Shown here: piece by piece, positions 23,545-31,345 of the stretch
Layout of the letters: each line of letters opens with the position of its first letter
How positions within the stretch are numbered: position 1 is the first letter of the stretch
From: Bacteroidales bacterium
GTDB lineage: Bacteria; Bacteroidota; Bacteroidia; Bacteroidales; VadinHA17
DNA: 33,343 bases
Reading direction: 5' to 3'
NCBI GenBank assembly: GCA_025358455.1
Contig: JANYJP010000007.1
Span: 1-33,343 of the forward strand
Notes under the pieces: generated by a model
The model's input: the letters and a program-made list of their open reading frames with translations, nothing else
The model's database searches: none
What the model was told of the DNA's origin: nothing
Program-made: the position numbers and the translations under genes

Positions 23545-25809
23545 ATGACAAATTCCCGTTTTGCTGATATTATTTTGCCCCTGGCTGTAAGGGGAAGATT
23601 CACCTATAGGATCCCCGACGGGTTGATGGATAGAGTTCAGCCTGGCGTACGGGTAACTGTGCCGTTTGGCGGTAGAAATCTTTATTCAGGGATTGTTTGT
23701 AGTATTCATGACATAGCTCCTGAGATAAAAAATGTTAAACTTATTGCAGGTGTTCTCGATGACATCCCTTTAATAAATGCGACCCAACTGAATTTGTGGT
23801 TATGGATATCAGAGTATTATTTATGCAACGAAGGAGAAGTTATGAAAGCTGCCCTGCCTTCGGATACAAGCCTGCTTGATTTTAAACCCCGACTGGAGAC
23901 ATTTGTTGAACTGTACGCAAAATATACTGAGAATGAATTAAATGCATTTCTTGATAAGCTGAAAAAGGCACCAAAACAGGTAGAGCTGCTCTCAGCCTAT
24001 ATCAGACTTACCGGTTATGCAAAAGGTACCGGAATAATACCGGTAAGCAAATCGGTCCTTCTGGCTGAAGCACATTCTTCACAGGGTATTCTTGATGCAC
24101 TTTTGGGTAAGAGTATTCTGACACAGGTCTCTCTTCCCGTCTCCAGAATAGTAGAATCTGATAACTTTAAAGAACCAATAAAAGATCTTAGCGAAGCGCA
24201 GACCGCAGCCTATAAATCAATCTCATCCCAATTCGTTGAAAAAGATATTGTATTGCTTCATGGAGTGACTTCGAGTGGCAAGACAGAAATATATATTCAC
24301 CTTATAGAAGAACAGTTAAAACTGGGGAAACAGGTTCTTTATATGTTACCCGAAATTGCCCTGACGACTCAGATAATACTACGGCTCAAGAGACATTTTG
24401 GAGGAATAACCGGAGTATATCATTCAAGGTTCAGCGATGCTGAAAAGGTAGAGATATGGAAAAGAGTAGCCGAAAATGATCCTGTAAGCGGATATAAGCT
24501 TATCCTCGGGGTGAGGTCGTCAATATTCCTTCCGTTCAGTAACCTCGGACTTATAATTATTGATGAAGAGCATGATGGATCATATAAACAACATGATCCT
24601 GCCCCGCGATATCATGCCCGCGATTCAGCAATTATGCTTGCCTCATTTCATAAAGCGAAAACTATTCTTGGTTCAGCATCTCCCTCGGTTGAAAGTTATA
24701 ATAATGCAGTTAATGGGAAGTATGGGTTAACAGACCTTAAAGAAAGGTTTGGTTTAATTAAATTGCCTGCTATCATAATCGGGAATACACGTGAAGCTTA
24801 CAGGAAAAAACAGATGGTTTCCCATTTTACCCCTGAGTTACTTCAGGCAATGGATGAAGCTCTTGGGAAAGATGAGCAGATAATACTTTTTCAGAACAGA
24901 AGAGGCTTCTCCCCATATATTGAGTGCTCTGAATGTGGCTGGATTCCCGTTTGCATTCAGTGTGCAGTGAACCTCACATATCATAAAGGGATTAGCAAGC
25001 TTGTTTGTCACTATTGCGGATATACTACAGAAATGCCCTCAAAATGCGGAAATTGTCATTCCACTTCTATGGTAACAAAAGGATTTGGTACGGAGAAAAT
25101 TGAAGACGAGATTAAAATTGTTTTTCCGTCAGCCCATGTGGCCAGAATGGATCAGGATACAACCAGGAACAAAAATTCTTTCAATAAAATTATCAGAGCC
25201 TTCGAGGAAAGGCGGATTGATATTCTTATTGGTACACAGATGATTTCCAAAGGTCTGGATTTTGAAAATCTTACAGTAGTAGGAGTATTAAATGCCGATA
25301 ATCTCTTAAATTATCCTGATTTCAGAGCTCATGAAAGAAGCTTTCAGCTGATGGAACAGGTTAGCGGAAGAGCTGGCAGACGTCAGAAACAGGGCAAGGT
25401 TGTAATCCAGACCTCTGACCCGTTAAACAGGATTATCCGACTTGTTATCAGACATGATTATGTAAATATGTTCAGGATGCAGGCTGAGGAGAGAATGACT
25501 TTCAATTATCCTCCGTTCTGCAGAATGGTTAAAATAATTATTAAGCATAAAGACCGGGTGCAGTTAAATTACTTTTCTGATTTACTGGGGCGTGACCTTA
25601 AAATTATATTCGGGAAAAGAGTGCTTGGACCTGAATCTCCTGTTATTTCACAGGTGCAGTTGTGGTATATTAAAACTATCCTGATAAAAATCGAAAGGGA
25701 AAAACCTCCTGCAAAAGCCAAAATGCTTATCGTTGAGGCAATTGAAAGACTTGAAAAGGAGAAGGGAGCCTCATCGCTGAAGATCGCAGTTGATGTGGAC
25801 CCTTATTAA
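23545..25809 (+). CDS. priA: Primosomal protein N' (replication restart helicase PriA)
   Basis: A 3'-to-5' superfamily 2 DNA helicase that recognises stalled forks and reloads the replication machinery. The protein has 754 residues. The N-terminal 3'-DNA-binding domain (about 5-100) includes VRVTVPFGGRNLYSGIV. Walker A is GVTSSGKTE at about 240-248 and Walker B is IIIDEEHDGSYKQ near 337-349. Two zinc sites lie in a Cys-rich insert at about 461-505, with CSECGWIPVCIQC and CHYCG ... CGNC. Later helicase motifs GTQMISKGLDFENLTVVGVL and QVSGRAGR are present. The start is supported by MTNSRFADIILPLAV, typical for this phylum. A 7/8 -7 match, TTATTTTG, lies at 23521-23528, 17 nt before the ATG. No companion genes are adjacent. 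Confidence 0.96.
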   Translation: MTNSRFADIILPLAVRGRFTYRIPDGLMDRVQPGVRVTVPFGGRNLYSGIVCSIHDIAPEIKNVKLIAGVLDDIPLINATQLNLWLWISEYYLCNEGEVMKAALPSDTSLLDFKPRLETFVELYAKYTENELNAFLDKLKKAPKQVELLSAYIRLTGYAKGTGIIPVSKSVLLAEAHSSQGILDALLGKSILTQVSLPVSRIVESDNFKEPIKDLSEAQTAAYKSISSQFVEKDIVLLHGVTSSGKTEIYIHLIEEQLKLGKQVLYMLPEIALTTQIILRLKRHFGGITGVYHSRFSDAEKVEIWKRVAENDPVSGYKLILGVRSSIFLPFSNLGLIIIDEEHDGSYKQHDPAPRYHARDSAIMLASFHKAKTILGSASPSVESYNNAVNGKYGLTDLKERFGLIKLPAIIIGNTREAYRKKQMVSHFTPELLQAMDEALGKDEQIILFQNRRGFSPYIECSECGWIPVCIQCAVNLTYHKGISKLVCHYCGYTTEMPSKCGNCHSTSMVTKGFGTEKIEDEIKIVFPSAHVARMDQDTTRNKNSFNKIIRAFEERRIDILIGTQMISKGLDFENLTVVGVLNADNLLNYPDFRAHERSFQLMEQVSGRAGRRQKQGKVVIQTSDPLNRIIRLVIRHDYVNMFRMQAEERMTFNYPPFCRMVKIIIKHKDRVQLNYFSDLLGRDLKIIFGKRVLGPESPVISQVQLWYIKTILIKIEREKPPAKAKMLIVEAIERLEKEKGASSLKIAVDVDPY

Positions 25810-25818
25810 GTAGTATGT

Positions 25819-25861
25819 AGTAAGAAGTAAGAAGTAAGAAAGTAGAAAGTAAAAAGTAAAA
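25819..25861 (+). repeat. Tandem 7-bp repeat array (consensus AGTAARA)
   Basis: Six units in a row: AGTAAGA three times, one extra A, then AGTAGAA, AGTAAAA and AGTAAAA. A related AGTAGTATGT precedes them. The array begins about 10 nt after the priA stop codon and ends about 27 nt before the -7 element of the next gene. Confidence 0.75.
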
Positions 25862-25887
25862 AGGCAAAAGTTGAAAAAGAAAGATGC

Positions 25888-25895
25888 TACTTTTG
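25888..25895 (+). promoter_or_regulatory. Promoter -7 element of the DUF6165-GT9 operon
   Basis: TACTTTTG fully matches TAnnTTTG, 19 nt before the ATG at 25915. No good -33 element is seen at the expected spacing: the nearest TTG at 25871-25873 is 14 nt away. The region that would hold the -33 box borders the 7-bp repeat array. Confidence 0.55.
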
Positions 25896-25914
25896 AACAA
25901 AATATACTCACAGC

Positions 25915-26286
25915 ATGAAAATCGAAGTATCAAACGGGGAGATCATCGATAAACTTACTATAATCCAGATAAAACTTGAAAGGATTAAGGACAATGTGAA
26001 ATTGGGTAATCTTCAAAAGGAATATAGCCAACTTGTCAAAACCTCCTCTTCAATCATAAGTACAAAAGATCCGTTGTACATGGCATTATACCAGGTTAAC
26101 TGCGAGCTATGGGATATTGAGGATCATATACGTGATCTGGAGCGAAATAAGGACTTTGGCAGCGACTTTATTTCAACTGCCCGCGCTGTTTATATTAAAA
26201 ACGACAGACGATCGGAATTAAAAAGAGAGATAAATTTAAAGACCTCCTCGGGACTTATCGAGGAGAAATCCTACGAAAAATACTGA
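25915..26286 (+). CDS. DUF6165 family protein
   Basis: A 123-residue, charged, probably helical and cytoplasmic protein without signal peptide or membrane segment. It matches DUF6165 by its opening SNGEIIDKLTIIQIKLERI (6-24), by VNCELWDIEDHIRDLE (61-76), by the FISTARAVYIKNDRRSELKREIN run (85-107) and by the EEKSYEKY ending. The family has no established function. It ends 1 nt before the GT9 gene, so the two are translationally linked, and this association with lipopolysaccharide-type glycosyltransferases is, as I recall, common for the family. A role in surface glycan assembly is therefore a reasonable inference only. Confidence 0.82.
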   Translation: MKIEVSNGEIIDKLTIIQIKLERIKDNVKLGNLQKEYSQLVKTSSSIISTKDPLYMALYQVNCELWDIEDHIRDLERNKDFGSDFISTARAVYIKNDRRSELKREINLKTSSGLIEEKSYEKY

Positions 26287-26287
26287 T

Positions 26288-27316
26288 ATGCGGCTTCTGG
26301 TAATTCGAACCTCCTCAATGGGTGACGTTGCCCTCATTACCCCTGTTCTATCAGGTATGAGGAAGCAATATCCCGACATTGAATTGGTTCTGGTTACACG
26401 ACCAGCTTATAAGGCTTTCTTTTCTTCCATTAACGGACTCAGGTTTTTTTCCCCCGATCTGAAAAAGAGACACAAGGGATTGCCGGGGCTGCTCAGACTT
26501 TTTAAGGATATCAGGAAACAGTCTGAGATTGACCATGTAATAGATTTGCATGATGTCCTGCGATCAAAGGTGTTAAGACTGATGTTCAGGCTGTCAGGGG
26601 TTCCTGTATCAGTAATTGATAAGGGTAGAAGTGAAAAAAGATCTCTTATTACAGGGAAGAATAAGGTACAGCTAAAACATTCTGTGGAACGTTACTGTGA
26701 TGTATTTAACAGAGCAGGATTTCCTGTTACTCCTGATAAGGGGACACTGGTTGTTCCTTCGGCGGAAACACTGTTAAAAGTACGATCACTGACTGACCCT
26801 GAAGCTGAATTGATTATCGGGGTTGCGCCATATGCAAAACATAAACTTAAAATGTGGCCTGAAGAGAACATGATCAGTCTCCTGCATTTAATATCTGAAC
26901 ACCATAAATGCAAATTTCTTCTTTTTGGAGGAAATGAAGATGCTGAAAAATTAGCCGCTTTTCAAAAGAAAGTGCCCGGTTCCATAAACCTAGTTGGCAA
27001 GCTAAATCTTGATGAAGAGCTGGCCTGTATGAGCACCCTGAATCTGATGATTGTCATGGACTCGTCAAATATGCATATGGGAGCTCTTGTAGCGACAAAA
27101 GTAATATCAATATGGGGAGGAACTGATCCATTAGGAGGTTTTGGCGCCTGGATGCAGCCGGATAGTTTTTCTATCCGTATTCCTGTTGAGGAACTTACCT
27201 GTCGTCCATGTACAATTTATGGCAAGGGAGAATGTAAAAGGGGTGATTTTGCCTGTATGAACTGGCAAACTCCTGAATTGATTTTTAAGAAAATTGAAAA
27301 ACTGAATATATTGTAA
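26288..27316 (+). CDS. Glycosyltransferase family 9 (heptosyltransferase-like)
   Basis: A 342-residue GT-B fold enzyme expected to add a sugar to the lipopolysaccharide core at the cytoplasmic face of the inner membrane. The N-terminal half opens with LLVIRTSSMGDVALITPVL, the GT9 acceptor-domain signature, and includes the VIDLHDVLRSKVLRLM stretch. The C-terminal donor-domain has GVAPYAKHKLKMWPEENM (about 178-195), FLLFGGNEDAEKL, and VMDSSNMHMGALVATKVISIWGGTDP (about 256-281), where the Asp and His contact the nucleotide sugar. A Cys-rich tail, CRPCTIYGKGECKRGDFAC, is typical for this family. It forms an operon with the DUF6165 gene. Heptose is the usual donor in the family but the donor and acceptor cannot be fixed here. 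Confidence 0.9.
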   Translation: MRLLVIRTSSMGDVALITPVLSGMRKQYPDIELVLVTRPAYKAFFSSINGLRFFSPDLKKRHKGLPGLLRLFKDIRKQSEIDHVIDLHDVLRSKVLRLMFRLSGVPVSVIDKGRSEKRSLITGKNKVQLKHSVERYCDVFNRAGFPVTPDKGTLVVPSAETLLKVRSLTDPEAELIIGVAPYAKHKLKMWPEENMISLLHLISEHHKCKFLLFGGNEDAEKLAAFQKKVPGSINLVGKLNLDEELACMSTLNLMIVMDSSNMHMGALVATKVISIWGGTDPLGGFGAWMQPDSFSIRIPVEELTCRPCTIYGKGECKRGDFACMNWQTPELIFKKIEKLNIL

Positions 27317-27408
27317 CCTCAACATTTATTATAGTTCTACTTTCTCTCTAAAATCTATAAGAAAGATTAACATACATATATACAATGTATTACATCTCCT
27401 TAAAAGCA

Positions 27409-27438
27409 ACCCCCCTAACCATATGATGGAATGGGGGT
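27409..27438. other. Irregular hairpin in the GT9-GH92 spacer
   Basis: ACCCCC pairs with GGGGGT, with an inner CCAT/ATGG pair, in an otherwise AT-rich spacer. An A-run, not a T-run, follows on the plus strand, so it is not a normal terminator for GT9. The position upstream of the GH92 gene suggests a leader structure or operator. No strong -7 element is visible in 27317-27548 (best is TAATTTCT at about 27481). Confidence 0.35.
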
Positions 27439-27548
27439 AAAAAAAAGAGAACTGATCGAATAGAATCAAAATAATATTAAATAATTTCTATATGAACTTT
27501 GAAGAGAAAACAAGCACCGGCTTTGGGAGCTTCACCTCCGGAACAACT

Positions 27549-29852
27549 ATGAAACGTTTTGTTATAGGATTGGTGGCAGTTGGAATAGTGCTGATTTTTG
27601 CACTTATCCAGAAAAAACAGGGGTCTGCAGAAAAAAACCCTGCAGATCTGGTTAATCCATTAATGGGCACCGATTCGGAATATAAATTATCAAACGGGAA
27701 TACTTATCCTGCAATAGCACTGCCATGGGGTATGAATTTCTGGACTCCCCAGACCCGCGTTATGGGTAATGGCTGGGGTTATACTTATAATGATTATAAA
27801 ATTATGGGAATAAAACAGACCCATCAGCCAAGCCCATGGATTAATGATTATGCAGCTTTTTCATTTATGCCCTTAACAGGCAAGATCCGGATCGGCGAAA
27901 ATGAACGTGCATCGTGGTTCTCACATAAAGCGGAAGTAGCTAAACCTTATTATTACAGTGTTTATCTTGCTGATTATGATGTTACTGCAGAGATAACTCC
28001 TACTGAAAGAGCCGCAATGTTCCGCTTCACCTTTCCTGAAAGTGATTCTTCATATGTACTGATCGATGGATTTAATAAAGGTTCAATGGTGAAAATAATT
28101 CCATCGGAACGAAAAGTCATTGGATATTGCCGTAACAATCATGGAGGAGTTCCTGCAAATTTTCATAATTATTTTGTTGCTGTATTTGACAGGGACTTCA
28201 CATCAACTCATACCTGGCATAATGATACCATTAACCTGAATGGTCTTGAAGCAGAAAGCGGGCATGTGGGAGCTATACTTGGATTTAAAACCAAAAGAGG
28301 TGAAAAGGTAAACGTACGCGTAGCTTCATCATTTATAAGTCATGAACAGGCAATGCTGAATCTGACCCGCGAAACCGGTGATAAGGATTTTGAGACCATA
28401 AAATCTGAGGGCAGGGAAGCTTGGAACAAACAATTGAACCGGATTGAAGTTGAAGGTGGTACATTGGACCAGCAACGGACATTTTATTCATGTCTTTACA
28501 GGATGATATTATTTCCACGAAGCTTTTATGAGCTGAATGAGAAAAATGAAGTAGTTCATTATAGTCCTTATAACGGACAGGTACTGCCGGGTTATATGTA
28601 TACCGATAACGGTTTTTGGGACACTTTCAGGGCTCTTTTCCCTTTTACAACATTGATGTATCCCGGGCTGAACGGCAGGATAATGGAAGGGCTGGCCAAT
28701 ACGTACAAGGAAAGCGGATGGTTACCGGAATGGGCAAGTCCGGGCCATCGGGATTGCATGATTGGGTCTAACTCCGCATCGCTCATCACTGATTCTTATT
28801 TAAAAGGTATAAGGGGATATGACATTGAGACACTTTATAAAGCAATTCTGAAGAATACAGATAGTGTAGGACCGGTATCTTCTGTTGGACGACTTGGTGC
28901 AAAATATTATAACGAGCTGGGATATGTACCTTATAATGTAGGCATTAACGAAAATGCTGCGCGTACTCTCGAGTATGCTTATGCTGATTTTTGCATATGG
29001 CAGCTTGCAAAATCATTAGGCCGGCCACAGAATGAAATTGACCTCTTTGCAAAAAGAGCAATGAACTATAAAAACGTTTTCGATCCAGGCAGAAAACTGA
29101 TGCGGGGACGGAATCTTGATGGTCAGTTCCAGTCACCATTTAGTCCTTATAAATGGGGTGATGCATTTACAGAAGGCAACAGCTGGCACTATACATGGAG
29201 TGTATTTCAGGATGTTGCAGGGCTTGTTAATTTAATGGGAGGGGAAGAGAATTTTACTGCAAAGCTGGATTCTGTTTTTACAGTTCCCCCGGTATTCGAT
29301 TTTTCCTACTATGGAGTGGTTATTCATGAAATTCGTGAAATGCAAATTGCGAATATGGGTAATTATGCTCATGGTAACCAGCCGATTCAGCATATGCTTT
29401 ACCTGTATAACTATTCCGGACAGCCATGGAAAACACAGTACAGGGTTCGCGAGGTGCTCGATAAGCTCTATAATTATACTCCGGATGGTTATTGCGGAGA
29501 TGAGGATAACGGTCAGACTTCAGCATGGTATGTATTTTCGGCTCTTGGGTTTTATCCGGTTACTCCCGGAACTGATCAGTATGTTTTTGGTTCCCCGCTA
29601 TTTAATAAGGTTACCCTTAATTTCGAGAACGGAAGGAAACTTGTGATTGACGCTCATAACAACAGCAAAGACAATATTTATGTAGGAGATATCAGACTCA
29701 ATAAAAAAGGAATTAACCGGAATTATATTCTTCATAGCGAGTTGCAGAACGGAGGAACACTGCAGTTTACAATGAAAAATGTTCCCGATAAAAAAAGAAG
29801 GACATCAGCTGAAGCATTTCCATACTCGATGAGTACAGGGAATAGAAAATAA
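27549..29852 (+). CDS. GH92 family alpha-mannosidase, probably alpha-1,2
   Basis: A secreted, calcium-dependent exo-mannosidase that would trim mannose from glycans. From the chosen start it has 767 residues with a signal peptide/anchor at 1-20 (MKRFVIGLVAVGIVLIFALI). An in-frame ATG at 27492 adds 19 residues ahead of it. I prefer 27549 because it puts the signal peptide at the N-terminus. The catalytic domain starts with VNPLMGTDSEYKLSNGNTYP. Key residues are Trp97 (HQPSPWINDY), Glu542 (FTEGNSWHYTW, catalytic acid), His593-Glu594 (VIHEIREM) and Asp651/Asp653 (GDEDNGQTSAWYVF, base). All keep the spacing I recall for W88, E533, H584-E585 and D642/D644 of BT3990, where Trp/His/Glu define alpha-1,2 specificity. 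It is complete at the C-terminus (EAFPYS). A broken GH32 gene follows at once. Confidence 0.93.
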   Translation: MKRFVIGLVAVGIVLIFALIQKKQGSAEKNPADLVNPLMGTDSEYKLSNGNTYPAIALPWGMNFWTPQTRVMGNGWGYTYNDYKIMGIKQTHQPSPWINDYAAFSFMPLTGKIRIGENERASWFSHKAEVAKPYYYSVYLADYDVTAEITPTERAAMFRFTFPESDSSYVLIDGFNKGSMVKIIPSERKVIGYCRNNHGGVPANFHNYFVAVFDRDFTSTHTWHNDTINLNGLEAESGHVGAILGFKTKRGEKVNVRVASSFISHEQAMLNLTRETGDKDFETIKSEGREAWNKQLNRIEVEGGTLDQQRTFYSCLYRMILFPRSFYELNEKNEVVHYSPYNGQVLPGYMYTDNGFWDTFRALFPFTTLMYPGLNGRIMEGLANTYKESGWLPEWASPGHRDCMIGSNSASLITDSYLKGIRGYDIETLYKAILKNTDSVGPVSSVGRLGAKYYNELGYVPYNVGINENAARTLEYAYADFCIWQLAKSLGRPQNEIDLFAKRAMNYKNVFDPGRKLMRGRNLDGQFQSPFSPYKWGDAFTEGNSWHYTWSVFQDVAGLVNLMGGEENFTAKLDSVFTVPPVFDFSYYGVVIHEIREMQIANMGNYAHGNQPIQHMLYLYNYSGQPWKTQYRVREVLDKLYNYTPDGYCGDEDNGQTSAWYVFSALGFYPVTPGTDQYVFGSPLFNKVTLNFENGRKLVIDAHNNSKDNIYVGDIRLNKKGINRNYILHSELQNGGTLQFTMKNVPDKKRRTSAEAFPYSMSTGNRK

Positions 29853-30004
29853 GAAGGCCGCTCACTGGATGAATGACCCGAATGGTCTTGTTTATCGTGA
29901 TGGAGAATACCACCTGTTTTTACCAGTATTACACTGACAGTATTGTATGGGGTACTATGCACTGGGGTCATATTGGAAAGTATCTGGCGCCGACAAAAAG
30001 ATAA
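29851..30004 (+). pseudogene. Remnant of a GH32 (beta-fructosidase) gene
   Basis: Conceptual translation from 29854 gives KAAHWMNDPNGLVYRDGEYHLF, containing the N-terminal GH32 signature WMNDPNG with the catalytic nucleophile Asp. After the T5 run at 29917-29921 the frame is broken: shifting by one base restores YQYYTDSIVWGTMHWGH, the next GH32 block (usual form YQYYPDSTVWGPMHWGH). Similarity fades after about 29975 and the shifted frame stops at 30002-30004. No start codon or signal peptide precedes it: it abuts the GH92 stop, and the convergent acyltransferase gene begins within 3 nt of its end. Only about 45 of roughly 500 residues remain, so this is a double-truncated, frameshifted relic that points to an earlier fructan or sucrose hydrolase gene here. 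Confidence 0.85.
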
Positions 30005-30006
30005 AA

Positions 30007-31197
30007 TCAGAGTTTTAGCTTTATATTGAACTTTACCAGCAGAGCTGTAAGTGCTACCATAAGAAGGGCCCAGATAATTGACCCGGCAATCACAATCAAC
30101 GGCACGCCTGATTGTTTATAGATAAGTATTGGTATCCCGGTACTCCAGATAAGATAATAAACAATATCAGGAGCGAGGTATGTTGTAAGTGAGTTTTCCC
30201 CGGCAGGCTTCAGAAAGAATGTCCACTTAATCTGCTTTTTAATATCTATTATCCAATAAAGTAGTGCAAAAAGAATCATACTTATACCATTACATATCAA
30301 TCCCCAACTGGGTGTTGCCTGTATCTTTGAGATAATGAACCATTTACGAAGAACAAACCCAGCAATTAAACTTACAATTCCGATAGCAACAATTATTATT
30401 ATTGTCCTGCGATAACTAATCTTTGAATACTTTTTAAGTATAAGGGTTGTCAGCATCCCGGAGAGAACAATCAGAGGGACATTACCTTCTATTATCACTC
30501 CCAGAATTGGTTTTACCGGATTAAGAGTATTCAGAAGGTCAAGTTTTGCCAGAATGTTCATAGCAAGAAAGAATAAAAATGCCACCACAGTATTCAGGAT
30601 ACTGTTTTTAACAGCAAGATATACTAACGCGGCCACGAGATATCCCCATCCGATAAGGCCAAGAATGCCCCACCAGCTGGTTATTAATGAACCATTATTG
30701 TCAATCTCTCCTGAATGGAATTTAAAGACCAGAAATACAATTAAAGCTACACCAAGCAATTTTAGTCCGGCAATTGTAAAAAAGTTCTTATCATTTTCCT
30801 TATAAGTATTCCAGATGAGGAACACCCCGATGTACATAAGGATAGCCCAGAGGTTTTTTCCAATGTGCGTAAATTCGGGATTAACTCTTCCCGAGTTAAG
30901 CATCAACACACCTATAATAATCAGGCTGACTGACCTGATCACAATATGCCTGATAATATTATTAGCAGGCTGGCCTTCTGATATTCTTTTCCCGATCGAA
31001 AAGGGGATTGCCATTCCCACCATAAAAAGGAATCCCGGGAATACCCAGTCAGCAAGTCCCATTCCGTCAAAATTAGCTGCCTGATGACCGAGCCATGAAG
31101 GGACACCCGGCATGTACAGGTCATTTACAAAAAGCATGAGAACAAGGGTCATCCCTCTCATTATATCTATTGACAAAATACGGTTATTCCCGGTCAT
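30007..31197 (-). CDS. DUF5009/NagX-like multi-pass acyltransferase
   Basis: A 396-residue inner-membrane protein with about ten to eleven hydrophobic helices. It starts MTGNNRILSIDIMRGMTLVLMLFVND, the typical N-terminus of the heparan-alpha-glucosaminide N-acetyltransferase-like (NagX/DUF5009) family, followed by DGMGLADWVFPGFLFMVGMAIPFSIGKR. A C-terminal block, FFLKPAGENSLTTYLAPDIVYY, is also typical. These proteins are thought to move acetyl groups across the membrane onto amino sugars. The substrate here is not known. The frame is open to an ATG at 31293, but the extra 32 residues are unlike the family and the 31197 ATG gives the usual start. It is next to the GH92 gene and may belong to the same glycan-use locus. 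It lies 148 nt downstream of the helicase gene. Confidence 0.85.
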   Translation of the reverse strand: MTGNNRILSIDIMRGMTLVLMLFVNDLYMPGVPSWLGHQAANFDGMGLADWVFPGFLFMVGMAIPFSIGKRISEGQPANNIIRHIVIRSVSLIIIGVLMLNSGRVNPEFTHIGKNLWAILMYIGVFLIWNTYKENDKNFFTIAGLKLLGVALIVFLVFKFHSGEIDNNGSLITSWWGILGLIGWGYLVAALVYLAVKNSILNTVVAFLFFLAMNILAKLDLLNTLNPVKPILGVIIEGNVPLIVLSGMLTTLILKKYSKISYRRTIIIIVAIGIVSLIAGFVLRKWFIISKIQATPSWGLICNGISMILFALLYWIIDIKKQIKWTFFLKPAGENSLTTYLAPDIVYYLIWSTGIPILIYKQSGVPLIVIAGSIIWALLMVALTALLVKFNIKLKL

Positions 31198-31345
31198 TGA
31201 ATAAGGGTTGAAATAAGATGTCAAGATATAAAAAAGGATCGAAATAAAAAGTCCGTCAGAGTTCGTATGAATATGACCTGTATTTCCAAACAAAATTTAT
31301 TGATTGGAATTTCACCAGTGCCTGCATAATATTCCAGATGACCTT

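Noticed and set aside
27409-27438. Terminator for the GT9 gene
   Set aside because: The hairpin is followed by an A-run, not a T-run, on the plus strand, and it is about 90 nt past the stop.
29311-29646. 111-codon plus-strand frame inside the GH92 gene
   Set aside because: It is an out-of-frame reading of the conserved GH92 catalytic region with unlikely composition.
31198-31293. 32-residue N-terminal extension of the acyltransferase
   Set aside because: The family starts at the RILSIDIMRG region. The extension is of uneven composition and would overlap the likely promoter area.
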